Shown piece after piece: positions 46,154-58,791 of a stretch of DNA of 64,000 nucleotides; within the stretch, counting starts at the first letter, position 1; each line of letters opens with the position of its first letter. Made by a program: the position numbers and the translations under genes. The stretch is from Nemopilema nomurai (taxonomy: Eukaryota; Cnidaria; Scyphozoa; Rhizostomeae; Rhizostomatidae). Location of the stretch: contig ML133456.1 of the NCBI GenBank assembly GCA_003864495.1, positions 3,163,255 to 3,227,254 on the forward strand. The letters run 5' to 3'. The notes beneath the pieces were generated by a model. The model was not told the DNA's origin, did not search any database, and saw only the letters and a list, made by a program, of their open reading frames with translations.

Positions 46154-49100
46154 CTATGATTTCAAGGTGGCTGCCACACTTGACGTTAGTTGGAATAACT
46201 CATCGATCATCAGCTTCCCTTCGCAGTGGCCATCAAGTTCTCCTCGTAGATATTTGGCATAACTAAAAGCAAATTTCGCTACCTTTTTATCAAGACGATT
46301 CTAGTCACAACTTTCGTGGTAAGCACTGGAAAATCATGGGAATAGAATAAATACAAAGCAGCATTTCTTACTTTTTGGCTGCAAGAAGGTTAGTGGTATG
46401 CACATTGGTGGAGGAGTATTTCTCTTGAAGGGTGTAATTTGATTCCTGTACATCGATTGTGTTACACTTCTTTTAATGAACTGACTTTCTCATTTCTGTC
46501 TCTTGTCTTTCCTATTTTCACAAGCTGTTCTCCATTCACAATCATGTGAAAGGATATTTGCTAGAATTAGAAACAATAGGTTAGAAACAACATAAGTTGA
46601 GTTTTATCACGATGGAAAGAGTTGGTGCGAGGCCCTTCATGGTTCTACACGCTTTCCAGCATACGAAGAAATGATACCAAATCAGCTTTAAATACCAGAC
46701 TTTGAAACATTAAAGTGTTCTGTGGAGACTTAAGAATTAAAAATATACATTATCTAAAAACTGGTGGCATTCATATCTTGGAAAGGTCATCAAATCAGAG
46801 ATTGATCGTGAAGTTTTGAAGAATTGAAAAAACCACTAGTTGCTGACTACACCAAAATTCTATTTTCATAAATTGCTTTAACATACAATCCTGTGCAATC
46901 AAATTCTTCTTGGATAATCCTGTTTCATCTTCTACATGCTCAATTTCCTTTTTGCAAGCTCAACATCTACAAACTTTGCACTTTGCATGCGTTCCTTTTG
47001 CCGTTCTCATTGTATACTGCGCCTTGTATGTTATATCTCATCTAGGATTGTAGAATGTCCTTTTCGCTGTGTCAAAAATGCAATGTGAAATAAGTGTGAA
47101 GACAGGACATGTCTGATACAGCTAAATAGCCTCTTTGCTCTCTTCTCCAGTGGGATATCCAAAATCCTTTGCCACAAACGCAGTCTTTCTATTTCCGTTC
47201 CATTTGCTGACTATTTATTCAAATATACAGGCCATGGTACCCTCTTTTCAAATGCGCAACCCATACTCTATAAAAGAGACAACTGGCGCAAAATGATTAG
47301 AGCTTTCATCAAAAGAAAAAAAAATTTCTAAGTACAAGTTGAATTTGCGAGACTTTTGATGGGGTCAAGGAGTAAAAGGTTTCGTTTCGCCTTTCTGTGT
47401 TCACAACCAGTGCGAACTAATCATTGCTCCCTTGTAATGTCACTGGCTTTCACAGCTTACGTTTGATCTATGTCTTAACATTTCCGTTTTTTAAAATAAT
47501 GCTTTTCCTTTCAATATCCCATTCTCTGACCTAACTGACTTATGTCTTTCTTTATAAATTCAAGGAAGGTGATCTCAAGTCAAACAAATTAAATAAAGAC
47601 ACGGCTAAATATACCAAAGTTATATTTAAAAGTGCCAAAATTTTATTAGTACCTGGTTTAGATAATAGCCAGAAACAACTGGCCCCTCAAACATCTTTGC
47701 ATGGACTCTCGTGGCTCCGAACAATAAGTAAGAGTATTTTTGATCGTTCCAAAACATCGTCTGAACTAAAACCTCTTCCCACTCAACCCATTGTCTAAAT
47801 TCGATTGGCGAAAGTGCTGAACACTGAAAGAGGAAGGTGATTAAAAATACAAACAGCCTAAGGTGCCTGAAAAGTGTTTATCAACGTCCAAATACCATAG
47901 CCCAAGTGAAGAATGAAGACGTGAGGACCACTGAACGCATGAGATACCTACAACTTTATCAATGATAGGGGCCTAATAAGCATACAACGAAACAAATTGC
48001 TTGGCTACTTACCACCTCTCTCAGGTTAGAAATTGTTGTAACTCGTCCTGAAAAGCCTCAGCATCCCTTTCAAACAATAGTCCTGAATCCCCAACTATGC
48101 TCAAAGGAAGAAAGGAAATACTTAGCATCGGAAGACAGAGGGAGCATAACGCAAATCAAATATAACCACTAACACTAGGTGTAGTCGCTCCTAATCATTG
48201 GTTGATTCGTAAAACTCGCATTACCCGTGAATATCTCGTCGAGATATGCCTATTCAATGCTGCTGCGTATCACCCCTATACCCCACTTCAAGGTGATGAA
48301 TGGTGTACAGCACCGTCATGCGAAACAGGTAGGAACTAAACTACCTAAATAACCATTTACAATTACTTTAACCATCACTTTAATTATGACTAAAATTACC
48401 ATTACGCTATCTGTAGTCATTCAAAAATTTTTGGTTAAAATGCAAAATTTGTCCCCGTGAATATCTCTAGACCTCGAAGAGATACGCCTTTTCAATGCTC
48501 CTGCGTAGATAGCTAATGGGCTGTGCTCATACTAAAGAGTTGAACGGGGAAATGTGATCACAAAAACACAACAACCTAAGGCACCTGAAACGACGTTTCT
48601 CATCGCCCCTATGCCCCACCTCAAGGCGATGAATAGTGATGGAACACCGTCATGCGAAACAGGTAGGAAACAAACTACCCAAGTTACTACTTATACACAT
48701 CACTACGATACATGTAGTTCCTCCAAATTATTGGTTTATTGGCAAAAACTCTCCCACTTGGTATCGCATAACCGTCCTACGATACCTATTCAATGTTCTT
48801 GTGTACTGACCAAGGGGCCATAGTCGGTACTAACAATGAACTGGGATTGTAATTACAAAAACACAACAACCTAAGGCACCTGAAACGACGTTTCTCATCG
48901 CCCCTATGCCCCACTTCAAGGCGATGAATGGTGATGGAACACCGTCATGCGAAACAGGTAGGAAACAAACTACCCAAGTTACTACTTATACACATCACTA
49001 CGATACATGTAGTTCTCCAAATTATTGGTTTATTGGCAAAAACCTCCCCACTTGGTATCGCATAACCGTCCTACGATACCTATTCAATGTTCTTGTGTAC

Positions 49101-52100
49101 TGACCAAGGGGCCATAGTCGGTACTTGACAATGAACTGGGGATTGTAATTACAAAAACACAACAACCTAAGGCACCTGAAACGACGTTTCTCATCGCCCC
49201 TATGCCCCACTTCAAGGCGATGAATGGTGATGGAACACCGTCATGCGAAACAGGTAGGAAACAAACTACCCAAGTTACTACTTAAACATCACTATGACAC
49301 ATGTAGTTCTCCAAATTATTGGTTATTGCAAAACTCTCCCACTTGGTATCGCATAACCGTCCTACGATGCCTATTCAATGTTCTTGTGTACTGACCAAGG
49401 GGCCATAGTCGGTACTTGACAATGAACTGGGGATTGTAATTACAAAAACACAACAACCTAAGGCACCTGAAACGACGTTTCTCACGCCCCTATGCCCCAC
49501 TTCAAGGCGACGAATGGTGATGGAACACCGTCATGCGAAACAGGTAGGAAACAAACTACCCAAGTTACTACTTAAACACATCATTACGATACATGTAGTT
49601 GCTCCAAATTATTGGGTTAATTGCAAAAACTCTCCCACTTGGTATCGCATAACCGTCCTACGATACCTATTCAATGTTCTTGTGTACTGACCAAGGGGCC
49701 ATAGTCGGTACTTGACAATGAACTGGGGATTGTAATTACAAAAACACAACAACCTAAGGCACCTGAAACGACGTTTCTCATCGCCCCTATGCCCCACTTC
49801 AAGGCGATGAATGGTGATGGAACACCGTCATGCGAAACAGGTAGGAAACAAACTACCCAAGTTACTACTTAAACACATCAACTATGACACATGTAGTTCC
49901 TCCAAATTATTGGTTTATTGGTAAAAACTCTCCCACTTGGTATCGCATAACCGTCCTACGATACCTATTCAATGTTCTTGTGTACTGACCAAGGGGCCAT
50001 AGTCGGTACTGAACAATGAACTGGGGATTGTGATTACAAAAACACAACAACCTAAGGCACCTGAAACGACGCTTCTCATCGCCCCTTGCCCCACTTCAAG
50101 GCGACGAATGGTGATGGAACACCGTCATGCGAAACAGGTAGGAAACAAACTACCCAAGTTACTACTTATACATATATACGATACATGTAGTTGCTCCAAA
50201 TTATTGGGTTAATTGCAAAACCTCTCCCACTTGGTATCGCATAACCGTCCTACGATGCCTATTCAATGTTCTTGTGTACTGACCAAGGGCCATAGTCGGT
50301 ACTAAACAATGAACTGGGGATTGTGATTACAAAAACACAACAACCTAAGGCACCTGAAACGACGTTTCATCGCCCCTTTGCCCCACTTCAAGGCGACGAA
50401 TGGTGATGGAACACCGTCATGCGAAACAGGTAGGAAACAAACTACCCAAGTTACTACTTATACATATCACTACGATACATGTAGTTGCTCCAAATTATTG
50501 GGTTAATTGCAAAACCTCTCCCACTTGGTATCGCATAACCGTCTACGATGCTATTCATGTTCTTGTGTACTGACCAAGGGGCCATAGTCGGTACTAAACA
50601 ATGAACTGGGGATTGTGATTACAAAAACACAACAACCTAAGGCACCTGAAACGACGTTTCTCATCGCCCCTATGCCCCACTTCAAGGCGATGAATGGTGA
50701 TGGAACACCGTCATGCGAAACAGGTAGGAAACAAACTACCCAAGTTACTTATACATATCACTACGATACATGTAGTTGCTCCAAATTATTGGTTATTGCA
50801 AAACTCTCCCACTTGGTATCGCATAACCGTCCTACGATACCTATTCAATGTTCTTGTGTACTGACCAGGGGCCATAGTCGGTACTAAACAATGAACTGGG
50901 GATTGTGATTACAAAAACACAACAACCTAAGGCACCTGAAACGACGCTCATCGCCCCTATGCCCCACTTCAAGGCGACGAATGGTGATGGAACAACCGTC
51001 ATGCGAAACAGGTAGGAAACAAACTACCCAAGTTACTACTTATACATATCACTACGATACATGTAGTTGCTCCAAATTATTGGGTTAATTGCAAAACCTC
51101 TCCCACTTGGTATCGCATAACCGTCCTACGATGCCTATTCAATGTTCTTGTGTACTGACCAAGGGGCCATAGTCGGTACTAAACAATGAACTGGGGATTG
51201 TGATTACAAAAACACAACAACCTAAGGCACCTGAAACGACGTTTCTCATCGCCCCTATGCCCCACTTCAAGCGACGAATGGTGATGGAACACCGTCATGC
51301 GAAACAGGTAGGAAACAAACTACCCAAGTTACTACTTATACACATCACTACGATACATGTAGTTGCTCCAAATTATTGGTTAATTGCAAAACCTCTCCCA
51401 CTTGGTATCGCATAACCGTCCTACGATACCTATTCAATGTTCTTGTGTACTGACCAAGGGGCCATAGTCGGTACTAACAATGAACTGGGGATTGTAATTA
51501 CAAAAACACAACAACCTAAGGCACCTGAAACGACGTTTCTCATCGCCCCTATGCCCCACTTCAAGGCGATGAATGGTGATGGAACACCGTCATGCGAAAC
51601 AGGTAGGAAACAAACGACCCAAGTTACGACTTATACACATCACTACGATACATGTAGTTGCTCCAAATTATTGGTTTATTGGCAAAACCTCTCCCACTTG
51701 GTATCGCATAACCGTCCTACGATGCCTATTCAATGTTCTTGTGTACTGACCAAGGGGCCATAGTCGGTACTTAAACAATGAACTGGGGATTGTAATTACA
51801 AAAACACAACAACCTAAGGCACCTGAAACGACGTTTCTCATCGCCCCTATGCCCCACTTCAAGGCGATGAATGGTGATGGAACACCGTCATGCGAAACAG
51901 GTAGGAAACAAACTACCCAAGTTACTACTTATATCACTACGATACATGTAGTTGCTCCAAATTATTGGGTTAATTGCAAAAACTCTCCCACTTGGTATCG
52001 CATAACCGTCCTACGATGCCTATTCAATGTTCTTGTGTACTGACCAAGGGGCCATAGTCGGTACTAAACAATGAACTGGGGATTGTGATTACAAAAACAC

Positions 52101-55100
52101 AACAACCTAAGGCACCTGAAACGACGTTTCTCATCGCCCCTATGCCCCACTTCAAGGCGATGAATGGTGATGGAACACCGTCATGCGAAACAGGTAGGAA
52201 ACAAACTACCCAAGTTACTACTTATACATACACGATACATGTAGTTGCTCCAAATTATTGGTTTAATTGCAAAAACTCTCCCACTTGGTATCGCATAACC
52301 GTCCTACGATACCTATTCAATGTTCTTGTGTACTGACCAAGGGGCCATAGTCGGTACTTAACAATGAACTGGGGATTGTAATTACAAAAACACAACAACC
52401 TAAGGCACCTGAAACGACGTTTCTCATCGCCCCTATGCCCCACTTTAAGGCGATGAATGGTGATGGAACACCGTCATGCGAAACAGGTAGGAAACAAACT
52501 ACCCAAGTTACTACTTACACATCACTACGATACATGTAGTTGCTCCAAATTATTGGTTTATTGGCAAAACCTCTCCCACTTGGTATCGCATAACCGTCCT
52601 ACGATGCCTATTCAATGTTCTTGTGTACTGACCAAGGGGCCATAGTCGGTACTAAACAATGAACTGGGAATTGTAATTACAAAAACACAACAACCTAAGG
52701 CACCTGAAACGACGTTTCTCATGGCCCCTATGCCCCACTTCAAGGCGATGAATGGTGGTGGAACACCGTCATGCGAAACAGGTAGGAAACAAACTACCCA
52801 AGTTACTACTTAAACACATCAACTATGATACATGTAGTTGCTCCAAATTGTTGGTCTATTGGTAAAACCTCTCCCACTTGGTATCGCATAACCGTCCTAC
52901 GATGCCTATTCAATGTTCTTGTGTACTGACCAAGGGGCCATAGTCGGTACTAAACAATGAACTGGGGATTGTGATTACAAAAACACAACAACCTAAGGCA
53001 CCTGAAACGACGTTTCTCATCGCCCCTTGCCCCACTTCAAGGCGACGAATGGTGATGGAACACCGTCATGCGAAACAGGTAGGAAACAAACTACCCAAGT
53101 TACTACTTAATATCACTACGATACATGTAGTTGCTCCAAATTATTGGGTTAATTGCAAAACCTCTCCCACTTGGTATCGCATAACCGTCCTACGATGCCT
53201 ATTCAATGTTCTTGTGTACTGACCAATGGGCCATAGTCGGTACTAAACAATGAACTGGGGATTGTGATTACAAAAACACAACAACCTAAGGCACCTGAAA
53301 CGACGTTTCTCATCGCCCCTTTGCCCCACTTCAAGGCGACGAATGGTGATGGAACACCGTCATGCGAAACAGGTAGGAAACAAACTACCCAAGTTACTAC
53401 TTATACATATCACTACGATACATGTAGTTGCTCCAAATTATTGGGTTAATTGCAAAACCTCTCCCACTTGGTATCGCATAACCGTCCTACGATGCCTATT
53501 CAATGTTCTTGTGTACTGACCAATGGGCCATAGTCGGTACTAAACAATGAACTGGGGATTGTGATTACAAAAACACAACAACCTAAGGCACCTGAAACGA
53601 CGTTTCTCATCGCCCCTATGCCCCACTTCAAAGCGACGAATGGTGATGGAACACCGTCATGCGAAACAGGTAGGAAACAAACTACCCAAGTTACTACTTA
53701 TACACATCACTACGATACATGTAGTTGCTCCAAATTATTGGGTTAATTGCAAAACCTCTCCCACTTGGTATCGCATAACCGTCCTACGATACCTATTCAA
53801 TGTTCTTGTGTACTGACCAAGGGGCCATAGTCGGTACTTAACAATGAACTGGGATTGTAATTACAAAAACACAACAACCTAAGGCACCTGAAACGACGTT
53901 TCTCTCCCCTATGCCCCACTTCAAGGCGATGAATGGTGATGGAACACCGTCATGCGAAACAGGTAGGAAACAAACGACCCAAGTTACTTATACACATCAC
54001 TACGATACATGTAGTTGCTCCAAATTATTGGTTTATTGCAAAACCTCTCCCACTTGGTATCGCATAACCGTCCTACGATGCCTATTCAATGTTCTTGTGT
54101 ACTGACCAAGGGGCCATAGTCGGTACTAAACAATGAACTGGGGATTGTGATTACAAAAACACAACAACCTAAGGCACCTGAAACGACGTTTCTCATCGCC
54201 CCTTGCCCACTTCAAGGCGACGAATGGTGATGGAACACCGTCATGCGAAACAGGTAGGAAACAAACTACCCAAGTTACTACTTATACATATCACTACGAT
54301 ACATGTAGTTGCTCCAAATTATTGGGTTAATTGCAAAACCTCTCCCACTTGGTATCGCATAACCGTCCTACGATGCCTATTCAATGTTCTTGTGTACTGA
54401 CCAATGGGCCATAGTCGGTACTAAACAATGAACTGGGGATTGTGATTACAAAAACACAACAACCTAAGGCACCTGAAACGACGTTTCTCATCGCCCCTAT
54501 GCCCCACTTCAAAGCGACGAATGGTGATGGAACACCGTCATGCGAAACAGGTAGGAAACAAACTACCCAAGTTACTACTTATACACATCACTACGATACA
54601 TGTAGTTGCTCCAAATTATTGGGTTAATTGCAAAACCTCTCCCACTTGGTATCGCATAACCGTCCTACGATACCTATTCAATGTTCTTGTGTACTGACCA
54701 AGGGGCCATAGTCGGTACTTAACAATGAACTGGGGATTGTAATTACAAAAACACAACAACCTAAGGCACCTGAAACGATGTTTCTCATATCGCCCCTATG
54801 CCCCACTTCAAGGCGATGAATGGTGATGGAACACCGTCATGCGAAACAGGTAGGAAACAAACGACCCAAGTTACGACTTATACACATCACTACGATACAT
54901 GTAGTTGCTCCAAATTATTGGTTTATTGCAAAACCTCTCCCACTTGGTATCGCATAACCGTCCTACGATGCCTATTCAATGTTCTTGTGTACTGACCAAG
55001 GGGCCATAGTCGGTACTAAACAATGAACTGGGAATTGTAATTACAAAAACACAACAACCTAAGGTACCTGAAACGACGTTTCTCATGGCCCCTATGCCCC

Positions 55101-56494
55101 ACTTCAAGGCGATGAATGGTGGTGGAACACCGTCATGCGAAACAGGTAGGAAACAAACGACCCAAGTTACGACTTATACACATCACTACGATACATGTAG
55201 TTGCTCCAAATTATTGGTTTATTGGCAAAACCTCTCCCACTTGGTATCGCATAACCGTCCTACGATGCCTATTCAATGTTCTTGTGTACTGACCAAGGGG
55301 CCATAGTCGGTACTAAACAATGAACTGGGGATTGTGATTACAAAAACACAACAACCTAAGGCACCTGAAACGACGTTTCTCATCGCCCCTTTGCCCCACT
55401 TCAAGGCGACGAATGGTGATGGAACACCGTCATGCGAAACAGGTAGGAAACAAACTACCCAAGTTACTACTTATACATATCACTACGATACATGTAGTTG
55501 CTCCAAATTATTGGGTTAATTGCAAAACCTCTCCCACTTGGTATCGCATAACCGTCCTACGATGCCTATTCAATGTTCTTGTGTACTGCAAGGGGCCATA
55601 GTCGGTCTAAACAATGAACTGGGGATGTGATTACAAAAACACAACAACCTAAGGCACCTGAAACGACGTTTCTCATCGCCCCTATGCCCCACTTCAAAGC
55701 GATGAATGGTGATGGACCGTCATGCGAAACAGGTAGGAAACAAACTACCCAAGTTACTTATACACATCACTACGATACATGTAGTTGCTCCAAATTATTG
55801 GTTAATTGCAAAACTCTCCCACTTGGTATCGCATAACCGTCCTACGATACCTATTCAATGTTCTTGTGTACTGACCAAGGGGCCATAGTCGGTACTTAAC
55901 AATGAACTGGGGATTGTAATTACAAAAACACAACAACCTAAGGCACCTGAAACGATGTTTCTCATATCGCCCCTATGCCCCACTTCAAGGCGATGAATGG
56001 TGATGGAACACCGTCATGCGAAACAGGTAGGAAACAAACGACCCAAGTTACGACTTATACACATCACTACGATACATGTAGTTGCTCCAAATTATTGGTT
56101 TATTGGCAAAACCTCTCCCACTTGGTATCGCATAACCGTCCTACGATGCCTATTCAATGTTCTTGTGTACTGACCAAGGGGCCATAGTCGGTACTAAACA
56201 ATGAACTGGGAATTGTAATTACAAAAACACAACAACCTAAGGTACCTGAAACGACGTTTCTCATGGCCCCTATGCCCCACTTCAAGGCGATGAATGGTGG
56301 TGGAACACCGTCATGCGAAACAGGTAGGAAACAAACTACCCAAACTAATACTTATAATAAGCAAAATAACAATATGAAAAAATGAAAGCGCGCTAAGTGA
56401 GCACAACCACTCACTGCTTTTTTCCGGATGAAAATTTGCTGAAAATTATCCATTTCCATCCCTTGCAGTCCATCCTCTCCATCCACCAACGGAA
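46154..56494 (-). CDS. Unidentified protein, last five exons of a multi-exon gene (5' end not found)
   Basis: Minus-strand exons: 56494-56415, 47823-47653, 46560-46468, 46445-46372, 46262-46154 (TAG). Every junction has an acceptor and donor, and the phases fit (phase 0 after the first, second and third; phase 2 after the fourth). The joined peptide is about 175 residues. It runs VPLVDGEDGLQGMEMDNFQQ then IFIRKKA, then PIEFRQWVEWEEVLVQTMFW, FGATRVHAKMFEGPVVSGYY, QISFHMIVNGEQLVKIGKTR, STNVHTTNLLAAKNYAKYL and a C-terminus ELFQLTSSVAATLKS. I do not recognise the family, and no membrane segment or signal peptide is evident. The phase of 56494 requires at least one further upstream exon. The large second intron contains the 294-bp satellite, whose monomer resembles exon 47823-47653. 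Confidence 0.7.
48175..56345. repeat. ~294-bp satellite array, about 28 units, inside an intron
   Basis: The motif GGAACACCGTCATGCGAAAC recurs every 292-297 bp from about 48650 to 56310: 27 near-identical units, plus diverged units at the left edge (48175-48540). Copies differ by small indels and by shared variants (CTCATGGCCCC with GGTGGTGG; GACCAATGGGCC; GATGTTTCTCATATCG). These variants recur at 3-, 4- and 8-unit spacing, showing block duplications. The short open frames in both strands are by-products. On the minus strand the unit resembles the host gene's exon 47823-47653 and its upstream intron flank. Confidence 0.97.
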
Positions 56495-56589
56495 CTAAAG
56501 ACGAAAGAACAGGATAATAAAGATCAATAAGTGAGATGTTATAAAGGTGAAATATTTTCTGTATACTGTTTTCCGATTTACTTGTCAAT

Positions 56590-56760
56590 GTACATCCTTA
56601 GACCTGTCGAGATTCCTATTAACAGTGTTCAGACAGGACGGGTAATCGTCAGTACTTATCACTGAACAGCGAACCATAATTGCAAACAGAACAAGAACTT
56701 AGGCATCCTGAAACTGTGCTAATCATCGCTCTTTTCCATTCTGAACAATGAATCGTGTGA
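56590..56760. repeat. Diverged satellite monomer beyond the array
   Basis: The order of motifs (CTTAGACCTGTCGAGATTCC, CAGTACTTATCACTGAACAG, ACTTAGGCATCCTGAAACTG) parallels the satellite unit (GACCAAGGGGCC ... AGTCGGTACT ... CCTAAGGCACCTGAAACGAC). It is much more diverged and separated from the array by the exon at 56415-56494, so it is an old copy. Confidence 0.55.
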
Positions 56761-57790
56761 TATTGCTGGTCCTGTCAAGTCATTTGTAAATAACGAAGCC
56801 TTTTAGCTCTTTAAAATCTATAAAATCTCCTATAAAATCTAGCGAAAAGGGCCCCATCTGTGCAGAAAAAGGGCCCCATTTTAAGAAAATGAGGCCTTAC
56901 GGTATCCCTTAACGAATGATAAATGTCATGGATGACATCAAAACTGAGGTTGAGTATATTGTCATTTCGTGTGGTTGTAGAAAGGATTGGGTTAAAATTA
57001 GATTGTGATGTTTTTAACTTGAGTATGACTTGTGTAGGTTATGGAAGGGAAAAAGGGATTTGGATCTTTTAATATTATGGAATTATCTGTAATTTCTATT
57101 TTTCGTAGACTCAGGTGCAGTTCCCTTAGATTTATGCCTGTGGCGAGGGTCGAAGCTAGCAACAAACTATCTCTTTTACTGAAGCCATGGCATTGAGATA
57201 ATGCAATGCAAAATTTAGTTTTAACACGTACGAGTAAAGTATTGCTTCATGGAATGTAAAATTGACATACAAAAGATTTCAAGAAAATGACAAGAATTAG
57301 CCAAATTGCACATAATGGTCCAATAAACTTTGAGTCGCAAGTGGTTTTCAGAAAAGAAGTCAAAGTTGTTGCAAAAAGGGGACAGGACTGATTACAGGTT
57401 TCTTAGAATGCAAAGGAAAGAAATGCAGCTTCTGGTAGCATTTGATTCAAATGGTTTTCGAAATGATAAACCTAGCAGTTTTGTAAAAAATATCGTATGT
57501 AAGCATGTACAGCAAGTATGTAAGCATGTGAAATACAGACAGCAAACTATTTGTAGTGGATGATTATCAAAAAATCAAGGGAGCCTTGTTGATATGATTT
57601 AGCTATGATTTTCATAGCATTCAGACATACAATTTTCGTACAGCTGTATAGAAAATGAATTTGATGAAAATATCTTCAAGCTGGCCCCAACTGTTACCAT
57701 AGAATATCTGATAGTGATAATAAGAAAGCTAAATCTCCATTTCGAAGCAGTTTCCCCGCAATTGGGTATCAGCAAACCATTATTTCGAGT
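56761..57790. other. Non-coding stretch
   Basis: No exon or repeat could be supported. A 77-codon plus-strand frame at 57330 has repeated VCKHVQQ-like words but no family resemblance or splice context. Confidence 0.35.
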
Positions 57791-57923
57791 TCAAGTTTTG
57801 TTGCTTATTCCAGAACTTTGGCTTGATTTGTCGCTATTAGGAGCTTTTTCTATTTTGGGTTTTTGATAAAAATTTGGACAATCCAATAAGCGTTCAATGA
57901 ATTCCTCATGGGAACCACACCTT
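57791..57923 (-). CDS. Possible terminal exon with a zinc-knuckle-like CGSH...C motif
   Basis: An acceptor with a nearby branch-point-like CTACTAA and a T-rich tract ends just before 57923. The frame then gives RCGSHEEFIERLLDCPNFYQ and a lysine/serine-rich tail before a stop at 57791. The spacing of C, H and C recalls zinc knuckles, but it is too short to assign. A weak donor (AAA|GTTCTG) within it would give phase 1, the phase needed to join the exon at 56494. It could therefore instead belong to that unidentified gene. Confidence 0.35.
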
Positions 57924-58791
57924 CTGCAAAAAGAAATTTTAGTAGGGATGAGACTTCCTCGCACCTCAGATATTCTTTCATTTTAAACTTACTATCCTTT
58001 AAGGATCCGAGGTTAATTTTCTTATTATTTTATTTAATTGTTTTCTACAAGAAAGTATCTTGTCAAAAATTACGAAAACTCAAATCAGACCGAATTTCAT
58101 TATTATTCAATGTTAAATTTTAATTATAGTACTCTGCACCCATTTGCAATCAACAGCTCAACTTTGCTATTCCAGCTACGTATGCTATGTTGCTTAGAAA
58201 TTGACCGATTTTGATAAAGTATTCACTTGACCACGCCCCAATTTTGAGACCACACCTACCTGGGACCCTCTCAGTTCTTCATCGCCGGTTAAAAACTCTG
58301 AGCCAGTCCGCCACTGTCTTCCAGCCAAGTTTCACAATTGTCTCTTAATAAGGTGAGTATTGGGGGCTTTCCTAAGAGATTTCGGAAAACAGGCCGTTAA
58401 ATTTCTTTCTCGTTCGTTTATCTACTTGCATTTTTTCACTTGCCCTTGATCGCCCAAATCATTATTTTTGGTTTGTTACATTTTGTTGGTAACACTCACG
58501 GTCTTTGAGAACTGTCGCTTACATTTGTGTTTGTGTTCCCCTTTCTCAGCCTTACTGTTCCCCTTTCTCAGCTTAGGGCAACGTTTATAGCTATGCAGTC
58601 AAATCAGCTAACCTTGGCAATCAAAGAGGTGAAGGACAATTGTCAGTTGTTAACTTCAATCAGTTTTATGGATATCCTCTGAGATGTTTCCTCTGTCGAG
58701 TTCTCATCATTCTACCTAATTAAATTCCCAAAATATTTCAATATGGCAATAGAGGAGGCAGTTTGTATAATCGACATTCTACCCAGTTTAA
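57924..58791. other. Non-coding stretch
   Basis: I see no supported exon. A possible 5' splice site (AATAAG|GTGAGT) occurs near 58352 on the plus strand. It could mark a non-coding first exon, but nothing downstream supports a gene. Confidence 0.3.

Noticed and set aside
47100..47240. Possible extra exon (KTAFVAKDFGYPTGEESKEA) in the unidentified minus-strand gene
   Set aside because: No usable donor is present and the exons on either side already join in phase without it.
48554..56187. Many 60-108-codon frames starting MITKTQQPKAPETTFLIAP
   Set aside because: They come from the 294-bp satellite unit, are interrupted by indels differently in each unit, and lie within an intron of a minus-strand gene.
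48240..56345. The array as tandem spliced-leader or snRNA genes (GAAACAG|GTAGGA donor-like site, AAATTATTGG as an Sm-like site)
   Set aside because: There is no match to U1, U2, U4, U5 or U6, the Sm-like motif is interrupted by an A, the indels hit all parts of the unit, and similarity to the neighbouring exon explains the sequence better.
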